Shown here piece after piece: positions 49,938 to 59,252 of a stretch of DNA of 64,000 nt. The DNA is taken from NCBI RefSeq assembly GCF_009905375.1, contig NW_027417550.1, positions 62,001 to 126,000 of the forward strand, in the 5' to 3' direction. Source of the DNA: Apium graveolens. Taxonomy: Eukaryota > Streptophyta > Magnoliopsida > Apiales > Apiaceae. Under the pieces are notes generated by a model. The model did no database searches and had not been told where the DNA came from. It saw nothing but the letters and a program-made list of their open reading frames with translations. Every line of letters starts with the position of its first letter. Within the stretch, counting starts at the first letter, position 1. The position numbers were made by a program, and so were the translations under genes.

Positions 49938-49945
49938 CTTTTATA
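49938..49945 (-). promoter_or_regulatory. Putative internal TATA box for the element E env-like ORF
   Basis: TATAAAAG on the minus strand lies 106 bases upstream of the ATG at 49832, with a CT-rich leader between. Compare the A and D arrangements. Sequence inference only. Confidence 0.5.
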
Positions 49946-50356
49946 CTATCTCAGAAATAAACTGTCAAAAATAATAATAAAGTGAAATAAAGTAACCAAT
50001 TAAAATAGCCCAAAATAGCCGTTTAAAACAAATAAACTTTCAAAATTATGTCAATTATCCGTCGTGTTATACGTACGAACTGTAAGTATACCCGATGGAT
50101 AATTTTCAGAGTTTTAACGGCTAAGATTGAGATAATTCGACGGATGAGGATAAAACAATTATCCGTCGGGTTATAAAATAAGCCAGAAAAGTAATTGATT
50201 TTTATTAATAAATACTATTCCGAAAGATGATCAAACTCGATGGATAATGAGCATCCGTCGGGATATAAATTTTGACTTAGCCAAAATTTCATCCAAAACA
50301 GAAAAATCAATTAAGTTTCTGGCTGCATTATAACTTGCAAAAATATCTGAAATGAT
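49946..50356 (-). other. Element E spacer between RNase H and env-like ORF
   Basis: No gene. Holds several copies of the E-family word in both orientations (ATCCGTCGGG and CGATGGATAA forms) at about 50050-50265. Confidence 0.7.
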
Positions 50357-50469
50357 TCAAGAATAATTAAGCATACCTAACTCACTTACCAACCTTGAAA
50401 AGGTGGATTCATCAAGTGGCTTGGTAAAGATATCTGGAAGCTGCTTTTCACTTGGAACAAAATGAAGTT
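50357..50469 (-). pseudogene. Element E RNase H, C-terminal end (separated by D)
   Basis: The minus strand encodes the end of copia RNase H (HFVPSEKQLPDIFTKPLDES...LGML) with the stop at 50357-50359. It joins directly to the part at 63754-64000 across D and one AAGTT copy. Confidence 0.88.
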
Positions 50470-51081
50470 TGTTAGATATATTTGATAATGTCATGGCTAA
50501 TATAATTTATGTTTAGATTTCAGATCTTACTTAACAGGATAAATCAGTACTTAACTGTTGATCAGTACTTATACTGGAAGTCAGGACTTAAGGATATCAG
50601 TACTTATATTATCAGGAGATAATCATCAGAAGTTAGATATCAGAACTTAAGTGCTGAAGGATGATCAAAGAAAGGACAGTAGCTGATTAAAGGAAAGAAG
50701 ATCGAGATAAACATAAGAAGAGATATGCATGAAGAAGGAATTCCGTGAAGAATGGAATACTTGGAAGAAAAGATATCTGATTGATATATTTTAGGAAGCA
50801 GAATTATATTCCATATCAATTAGCAATTATCTTGTAATTGTGTAGTATATAAACACAAACATAGGGTTTACACTAAAAGTGTTAATATATTCGAGAAGAT
50901 TATTCATTGTAACCCTAGCAGCTCTCGTGATATTTGTTCATCACTGAGAGGTAACAGTTCCATATTGTAACAGAGTTTATTATTTCAATAAAGTTTGTTT
51001 TCTGTTACTTAATATATTAAAGTTCGATTTGATTGTATTATACACTGTATTCACCCCCTCTACAGTGTGTGTGACCTAACA
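50470..51081 (+). repeat. 5' LTR of element D
   Basis: 612 bases. Contains TATATAAACAC near 50846-50856, a likely TATA box of the element promoter, and several copies of the D-family word in the form ATCAGAACTTAA / ATCAGTACTTA. Confidence 0.95.
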
Positions 51082-51082
51082 A

Positions 51083-51094
51083 GTGGTATCAGAG
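51083..51094 (+). promoter_or_regulatory. Primer-binding site of element D (tRNA-iMet)
   Basis: TGGTATCAGAGC lies immediately after the 5' LTR (about two bases gap). Exact family consensus. Confidence 0.93.
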
Positions 51095-51137
51095 CCAATC
51101 TATTAACACACATACAGCTAAAGATCCATACACAATC

Positions 51138-53474
51138 ATGTCTGACACAGAAACTCCAACTAAGCCTACCAAAACTGAAGAACCTCCAAGGCCACAAATT
51201 CAAAGTCGGTATGAGACTATCAGGGTTCCCATACTGAGACCATCTGAATATCCCATATGGAAGGTAAGGATGACCATGTTCCTGGAAGCAACAGATCCAG
51301 AATACCTTGATAGAATCAAGGAAGGCCCTCACAAACCAACCAAGCTCGCTGTTGCAGTTGCAGGTGAAGCAGCAAAGACCGTACCAAAGGAGAAGAGTGA
51401 TTATACTGCTGAAGATATAACATCAATTGCTAAGGATGCCAAGGTACGACACTTACTGCATAGTGCCATTGATAATGTAATGTCAAACAGGGTGATCAAC
51501 TGCAAGACTGCTAAGGAGATATGGGATGCTCTGGAAACAAGGTGTCAGGGAACGGAGACAATTAAGAAGAACAGGAAGACAATACTCACTCAAGAGTATG
51601 AACACTTTGACTCAAAGACTAATGAGTCATTGAATAATTTATATGATAGATTTGTCAAACTTTTGAATGATTTGTCATTGATTAATAAAGAGTATGATCT
51701 TGAAGATTCAAACCTTAAGTTCCTGTTAGCTCTTCCTGAATGCTGGGATTTGAAGGCAACGACAATAAGAGACAACTACAATCTTGATGAAACAACTTTT
51801 GACGAAATCTATGGTATGCTCAAGACTCATGAGCTTGAGATGGAACAAAGAAGCAAGAGGAAATGAGGAAAGTCAAGGACAGTTGCTCTTAAGGCTGAAG
51901 AAGAATTCCCCAAAGCAGCTTCCTCAAGGAAAGACAAGGGTAAAGCTCTTGTCATAAAGTCTGAAACTGAGTCATCAAGTTCTGAAAGTGATGATGACTC
52001 AGATTTTGAAAGCTTGCCTGAGACTGATGCTGATGAGGAGATGATGAAGCTGTGTGCTCTTTTGGTGAAAGGAATCACAAAGATTGCATACAGGAAGTTC
52101 AGGAAGGGAAAGAAGTTTTCCAGGAAAGGCATAAGTTCTGATAAGAAGAATTTCAGAAGATCTGAAGGCAGAGGAGGAAAGTCTGACAGAGGAGATTACA
52201 CCAATGTTAAATGCTATAACTGTGGTGAGAAAGGCCACATATCTCCTGATTGCAAGAAGGTAAAGGGTGACAAATGCAAGGCTCTTGTCACAAAGCAGAA
52301 AAGTTGGACAGACACCTCAGACTCTGAAAGTGAGGAAAACTATGCATTGATGGCAAATACTGATAAAGAAAGTGCTGAGAGCAGTTCTGAAGCTGCTGAA
52401 ACAAAGGTACCTCAAACTACTTATGCTTTTCATACTGATGATATTAATGAGTTGAGAAGATATCTTAAAACCATGTTTGTTAGTTATAGAGATCAAACTT
52501 TAACATGTGAAAGATTAACTTCTGAAAATCTTGCATTTAAGAAAAGAAATGATTTCTTAGAAAAAGAGTTAGTCATGTTCCATCAAACTCAGAAGGATAG
52601 AGATAATGCTTTTTATGTTAGGGATGAAGTGCTAAAAATGAATGAATCTCTAAAAACTGAGTTAGAAAAGGAAAGAGAGATTATCAGGACTTGGACTAAC
52701 TCTGGCAAAACAACTCAAAATTTGCTAAGTAGTGGAAACTGGAAAGAGGGCTTAGGTTATGGAGAAGATAAGAATGATAAAGGAACTGAAGAAATTAAGC
52801 CTGTTGATAAGCAAAAGCCAAAGTTAAAACCTGTTAAGTTTGTAACTGTAAAGTCTGAAAATGAGAAATCAGAAGTTACAAAGGAATTAACTTCTGACAA
52901 ACTAAAACAGGAAAAGACAGCTGAAGTGAACATAGGCTTAATGACAAAGAAGCAGCTTAAGCATAAGCTGAAAGATGTTAAGAATGCAAACAAGGTAAAA
53001 TCACATAGGAAAAGTAAGAATAGAAAGGAAGGTGTGAATAAAAGCAATAATTATAAACCTGTTCCTGATGCTCCTAGGAAAACATGTCATAACTGTGGAA
53101 GTTCTAACCATCTGGCTTCTTTTTGCAGGAAGAATAAGAATATTAACTCCTTACCTTCAAAATCAGGAGTTAAGAGTCAGTCTGTTAGATACAAACCACA
53201 AAATCCTTGTTTTCATTGTGGTAGTTTATGGCATTCCATTTATACTTGTAAGGAATATCATAGCTTGTACTATGATTATTATCAAATAAAACCTTCTTTG
53301 AAGAAAGTTTCCATTGTTCCTTCTAGTGTAAATTCTGATTCAAAGTCTGATAGTGTAAGTTCTGATAAAAAAAATGTTAACATAAACTCTGATGCTAAAT
53401 CCGCTGCAAATGTTAACAAACTTAATAAGGCCAAAGGATCCAAGCAAGTCTGGGTCCTTAAAACTAATAATTAA
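51138..53474 (+). pseudogene. Element D gag, 778-codon frame with one internal stop
   Basis: Copia Gag of the SIRE type starting at ATG 51138, 56 bases after the LTR. Residues about 30-240 form the UBN2-like capsid domain (YPIWKVRM, EIWDALETRCQG). TGA at 51864-51866 interrupts, but the same frame continues. Three CX2CX4HX4C zinc knuckles are visible: CYNCGEKGHISPDC (near 52211), CHNCGSSNHLASFC (near 53086) and CFHCGSLWHSIYTC (near 53206). A coiled coil lies near 52430-52690 and a Lys-rich part follows. The frame ends with TAA at 53472-53474, then TGA at 53484 before pol. Confidence 0.9.
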
Positions 53475-53486
53475 TGGTCTTTATGA

Positions 53487-56400
53487 TTGCAGGGCAACAG
53501 GAAAAATATTCTAGTTCTGGACAGTGGATGTTCAGGATATATGACTGGAAATAAGGCTCTGCTATCAGACTTTGTGGAGAAAGCTGGCCCAAGTGTTTCT
53601 TATGGAGATGGCAATATTGGAAAAACATTGGGATATGGCAATATCAATCTTGGAAATGACATAATTAAAGAAGTAGCTCTGGTCTCAGGACTTAAACACA
53701 ACCTACTGAGTATAAGTCAAATCTGTGACAGAGGTTATCATGTTGATTTCTTTGAAGAACACTGTGAAATTGTGAGTAAATCTAAAGGCAAAGTTGTTCT
53801 GAAAGGATACAGGCATGGTAACATTTATGAAGCTAAGCTTTCAACAAGTACTGATGGTTCTGCAATCTGTCTGATGAGTAGAGCATCAATTGAAGAAAGC
53901 TGGAATTGGCATAAGAAACTCTCTCATTTAAATTTCAACAATATAAATAAACTGGTCAAGAAAAATCTTGTGAGAGGACTGCCAAAGTCAATATTTGCTC
54001 CTGATGGTCTTTGTGATTCCTGTCAGAAAGCCAAACAAAGAAAATCTTCATTCAAGAGCAAGACTGAATCATCAATTCTTGAGCCTTATCATCTACTACA
54101 TGTTGATCTATTTGGTCCAGTAAATGTCATGTCTATTACAAAGAAGAAGTATGCGTTAGTCATAGTGGATGAGTTCACCAGATACACATGGGTGTATTTC
54201 TTGCACACAAAAAGTGAAACTGCATCTATCTTGATTGATCATGTCAAACAGCTGGATAAAATGGTCAAAGATTCTGTGAAAATTTTAAGGAGTGATAATG
54301 GCACTGAGTTCAAAAATTTGATAATGGAAGAGTTCTGCAAAAACCATGGAATAAAGCATGAATTTTCTGCTCCTGGAACTCCACAGCAAAATGGAGTTGT
54401 TGAAAGGAAGAATAGAACTCTCATTGAAGCTGCACGTACAATGCTTGAAGAAGCAAAGCTTCCAACCTATTTCTGGGCTGAAGCTGTGCAGACTGCTTGT
54501 TTTACTCAAAATGCAACACTCATTAACAAGCATGGAAAAACACCATATGAGATGGTGAAGAAAAAGAAGCCAAATCTGAAATATTTTCATGTATTTGGAT
54601 GCAAGTGTTTTATTCTCAAGACTCATCCTGAACATCTATCAAAGTTTGATCTAAAAGCTGATGAAAGAATCTTTGTTGGATATCCACTTTCCACAAAAGC
54701 CTTCAGAGTCTATAATTTGAGAACAAAAGTGGTCATGGAATCTATCAATGTCTCTTTTGATGACAAGAAGATTACTGGTCTTGAAGATTTCATTGACCAT
54801 GATCAGCTGAGATTTGAAAATGAAGACTCAAATTCTGATACTGAAAATCCTGACAGTCTAAGTCCTGATACTGTAAACTCTGATGAATTAAACTCTGATG
54901 TTATTGAAACTGTGGTGACTACGTCAAAGGAAGATGCACCTATGCAGGGGGAGCATACTCAAGATCCTACCACATCTCAAGAAACATCAGAACATGCATC
55001 TGGCTCTTCAAGTTCTGATTCGTCAAGTTCTGATAAGCCAAGTTCTGATAGTGCTGAAAATCTAAATACTGAAGAATCCAACTCAGAGAGCATAGTTTCA
55101 GGGGGAGCATCAGAAAATGAAAATAAAGATAGCATGGATCATGGGGGAGCATCCAGTTCTAGAGAAAACCTTCCATCTACAAGGAAGTGGACAAAATCAC
55201 ATACACCTGATTTGATAATTAGAAATCCTGATGCAGGTGTCAGAACTAGAACAGGTACTTCAAATGAATGTCTCTACAATTCTTTTCTCTCTCAGACTGA
55301 GCCAAAGAAAGTGGAAGAAGCTCTTCAAGATGCTGATTGGGTGCAAGCAATACAGGAAGAGTTAAATGAATTTGAAAGAAACAAAGTTTGGACCCTAGTG
55401 CCAAGACCAAAGAATAGATCTGTTGTTGGTACAAAATGGGTATTCAGAAACAAAACTGACAGTGATGGCATAATTACAAGGAATAAGGCAAGGCTGGTTG
55501 CAAAAGGATATTCTCAACAGGAGGGAATTGATTGTGATGAAACATTTGCACCAGTTGCTAGGTTAGAAGCCATAAGGATATTTTTGGCTTATGCTGCTCA
55601 CAAAAAGTTTACTGTCTTTCAAATGGATGTGAAAAGTGCTTTTCTCAATGGAGAATTGGAAGAGGAGGTATATGTTGAACAACCTCCAGGCTTTGTAGAT
55701 ACCAAACATCCAGATTATGTATACAGGCTTGATAAAGCACTTTATGGACTTAAGCAAGCTCCTAGAGCATGGTATGAGACTTTAGCTCAGTTTCTTCTGG
55801 AAAGTGGATTCAACAGAGGAACAATAGACAAAACACTATTCTACCTCAACCATGGAAAGGACTTACTTCTGGTTCAGATTTATGTTGATGATATCATTTT
55901 TGGGTCTACAAATGACAAACTTTGCAAGAAGTTTGCCAAACTAATACAGTCAAGATATCAGATGAGTATGATGGGGGAACTTACCTATTTTCTGGGCCTT
56001 CAAGTCAAGCAGAATGAAGAAGACACTTTTATTTGTCAAACCAAGTACACCAGAAACTTGCTGAAGAAATTTGGAATGCAAGATTGTTCAAGTGCATCCA
56101 CTCCTATGGCCACTACAACAAAACTGGATAAGGATATCGGTAAATCAGTAGATATTACTAACTACAGAGGTATGATTGGCTCTCTAATCTATCTAACTGC
56201 TAGTAGACCTGATATCATGTATGCTACCTGTCTTTGTGCAAGATTTTAAGCAGATCCAAGAGAACCTCACTTAACAGCTGTGAAAAGAATCTTTAAGTAT
56301 CTTAAAGGAACAGCTGCTCTGGGATTATGGTATCCTAGAGAATCAGATTTTAAACTAATAGGTTACTCAGATGCAGATTTTGCAGGTTGCAAAATTGACA

Positions 56401-56837
56401 GGAAAAGCACAAGTGGAAGCTGCCAATTTCTTGGAGGCAGATTGGTTTCTTGGTACAGCAAGAAACAAAAGTCAATTTCCACATCAACTGCAGAAGCAGA
56501 GTATATTGCTGCAGGAAGCTTTTGTGCACAGATTCTTTGGATGAAGAATCAGTTACTGGATTATGGGTTAACATATTTCAAAATCCCTATTTACTGTGAT
56601 AATCTAAGTGATATTGCTATGACAGGTAATCCAGTTCAACACTCTATGACAAAGCACATCAGCATCAGGTACCACTTCATAAGGGAACATGTGGATGAAG
56701 GTACAGTGGAATTGCACTTCGTTCCAACAGATCAACAACTAGCAGATATCTTCACAAGACCACTATGTGAAGCCACTTTTACAATATTGGTAAATGAACT
56801 TGGAATGGTCTCAGGTTCTTTTTCTAAATCTGTCTAG
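53487..56837 (+). pseudogene. Element D pol (protease-integrase-RT-RNase H), one nonsense codon
   Basis: Same frame as gag. The protease catalytic DSGCS lies at about 53520. GAG-pre-integrase ([10 protein letters not shown]) is near 53910 and zinc-binding CDSCQ near 54013. The integrase core has [15 protein letters not shown] and [13 protein letters not shown] at 54100-54415. A hinge with three GGGGGAGCA runs lies at 54947-55151. RT runs at about 55370-56150 with YVDD at 55881. RNase H has DADFAGCKIDRKS and ends at 56837. TAA at 56247-56249 replaces a residue just before ADPREPHLTA; CAA (Gln) is the likely ancestor. Apart from that codon every catalytic motif is intact. Without readthrough, full-length pol cannot be made. 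Confidence 0.93.
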
Positions 56838-58194
56838 TTTTGTTCTGATGCATCAGACTTTATGATCAGTATTTACAGAATTTAATCTCTTTGTTTATTC
56901 TGTGCTTAATTGAAATACACGTTTAAGTACTGATTGTTGTCTGATATATGTTTCTAAACTCTGATAAGTGATATGTCTGTTCAAGTAACTATTCGATCCT
57001 ATGAGGATAACTGTGCTAGATACTGACCTAGTAGTCTTCAATAAACAAATGATTCCATGTAAGAAGTAATTATTTCAGTGGAAATCTTATGACACTAGCA
57101 AATTCTGATAATTGAGCTTAGTTGAGTTTACTTTGTTTATCTTATTACTAAGTCACAAATTAGAATAATGCTACTCATCTATTAAGTTCTGATACTAGTA
57201 AAACTGCTGATTGTACTAAGTGCTGATAAATCTCACTTATCAAAAGAAAAAGCAAAAAGATCAAAGAATAAAATCAGGTACTCCTTTGAGATCTAGAGTA
57301 AAAATGTGGAAGGGACGACCCAAGTGCATTGCTGGTATTAAGTAAATATGTATTAGAAAAGCAAATTTTCTTGGTGACTTTTCACACTCTATGATTACTG
57401 GAGAAATACTCTGATAATAGCATAAATTCTGATAAGCAGTCGTGACTCACTTACACTGAGAAGCCACTGTAAAATAGAATTTCAAAAGATGCATAAAATT
57501 AGCACAAAACAGTTGAGGTGGACTCAAGCATGAACTCATTCATCAGTAGGTTTCAAGACAATGACAACTCTTTAGCAAAATTTTAGTTATGCCTTATTTC
57601 TAAGATGTACTGAAGTGAATCAGACTTTACTCTTTATCTGTTATTTAGCTTAATGCACACACTAATCACTCCATCTGAATGATGAAAATTTCTGTGGTGG
57701 TCTATGTTATTTTAGATAAACAGTCATTGTGTCATTATTGCACAAATTCTGAGGACAAGCTCTGGTTGCATATTCTGATGATTAAGTTCTGAAGAGTATA
57801 ACTCAGAACTTGTATAAGAACTTACTAAGATAGGCATTCTTTTTTCGAGTTAAGAAATAATGTTCTGATGACTGTTAAGTTCTGATATAAGTCTAAGTTC
57901 TGATATTACAGTCTAATGTTTTACTTGACTTATCTGTGACTAAAATTTGATAACAGTCTCAGTTAATATTTGAATATGTTGAAGTGGAAGATTAATAGTC
58001 ACTATGGTTAGGGTTAATGGTATTTGTACTTGAACAGTCCACTGTTACTTGTTTCTTGTGCGCTTTAAACCATGTTTCCTCTTTCCAATGAATGTTATTC
58101 TTTTTCAAAGTCTAGGGAGACGAGATAGAATTAATTCTACCTGTCAACATTAAATACTTTTACGTCTCCTGGCATTCTCTTGCCTATATAAGCA
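56838..58194 (+). other. Element D spacer after pol, rich in the D-family word
   Basis: No supported gene. The word AAGTTCTGATA and close variants (AAATTCTGATAA, ACTCTGATAA) occur many times, in the orientation opposite to most copies in the LTR. Confidence 0.75.
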
Positions 58195-58202
58195 GCCACT
58201 TC
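58195..58202 (+). promoter_or_regulatory. Putative internal TATA box for the 90-aa ORF in element D
   Basis: TATATAAG lies 74 bases upstream of ATG 58269, followed by a CT-rich, CACACA-containing leader with no intervening ATG. It looks like a plant core promoter, but no transcript evidence is available. Confidence 0.45.
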
Positions 58203-58268
58203 ACATCAGCCTTCCCATCAAATTCTTTCTCACACACTTACCTTCATACTTTTTCTTTCAAAAACATA

Positions 58269-58541
58269 ATGGTCAGATTCAACATGTTTTTGAACTACCA
58301 AAACTTCAATATGGAGCTACGCTGTGCCGAATGGCAGCAGGAATGGCACGTCACGGCCATTCCTGAGGAGATATGGGACTCTGTCCCACAGGAGGTACTG
58401 AACCACCTCCTGTTCTTCTATATGGATTACCATCGCCATCTGGAGCGAATGGAGGAGGAAAGATTGGTAGCTCTCCGCCAGCAAGAGCGAATCATCAGAC
58501 TCGCCATTCTGTTTGTCGAGAGTAGGAAGAAGAAGAAATGA
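58269..58541 (+). CDS. Small hypothetical ORF in element D, 90 aa
   Basis: Encodes a Trp/Glu/Arg-rich, mostly helical small protein with a central HLLFFYMDYHRHLERMEEE segment and a basic end (SRKKKK). I do not recognise a family, and I see no equivalent in A or E. It lies between RNase H and the env-like ORF, in the element's common frame, after a TATA-like box. It is intact, unlike gag and pol. It could be a captured host fragment, a real accessory gene or chance. Confidence 0.45.
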   Translation: MVRFNMFLNYQNFNMELRCAEWQQEWHVTAIPEEIWDSVPQEVLNHLLFFYMDYHRHLERMEEERLVALRQQERIIRLAILFVESRKKKK

Positions 58542-59098
58542 TTTAATCTTGTCTTCTTCCTGTTTTTCTTCATCATCAGCTTTGTCAGGCTTCTTAGCTA
58601 GGACTAAGGCTGTTGATGTTAGGTTTCGTAGCTTAGGGAAATCTTGTATAAGTACTGATGTAATTTCCATTTCATAAATGTATTCTCTTGATATATTAAT
58701 GAAATTTGTGTTTGCTTCAAGATTTTGTCTCTAAGATATTTGGTAATGCATTGCTAAATCCTGATTGATATTCTGATGACCATATAAATTCTGTTTTAAT
58801 TTAAGTTCTGATTTTTTTTATCAGCACTTACTCATCTCATTTATCTTGGTCATTTTTACGTGATTTACTTTCCGAATATTAATGATGCAGTGAAAAATAA
58901 TTAACTCAGTGGGAACGGTTTCAATTTTGAATTAAAACTGTTTCACCTTGATTAATGGAATATCTGGGTAAATGGAATGGTTTTTCCTTGAAAACAGGCA
59001 ACTGAGTAAGTAATGATTCCTGTTTTCTCGAGCCCAGTAACTATCCGTTATTACTGCATGTCTGACAGGTGTCCAACGGTAACATTTTTATTCAGAGT
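58542..59098 (+). other. Element D spacer between the small ORF and the env-like ORF
   Basis: No gene seen. Includes a few D-family words near 58790-58830. Confidence 0.6.
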
Positions 59099-59106
59099 AT
59101 AAGTAC
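59099..59106 (+). promoter_or_regulatory. Putative internal TATA box for the element D env-like ORF
   Basis: TATAAGTA lies 154 bases upstream of ATG 59253, with a strongly CT-rich leader (59130-59190). Matches the placement seen in A and E. Confidence 0.5.
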
Positions 59107-59252
59107 AACAGAGAGAGGATTTCTTTAATCCTTTATTTTCTTCGTATTTTTTCTCTTTACTTACTTTTACTCTCTTTCTTCTCACGTTGGTTTTTTTCAT
59201 ACAGACATCTTATCAAACACCTAACAGGCACTTTTAAATTTCAATTTTTCAC

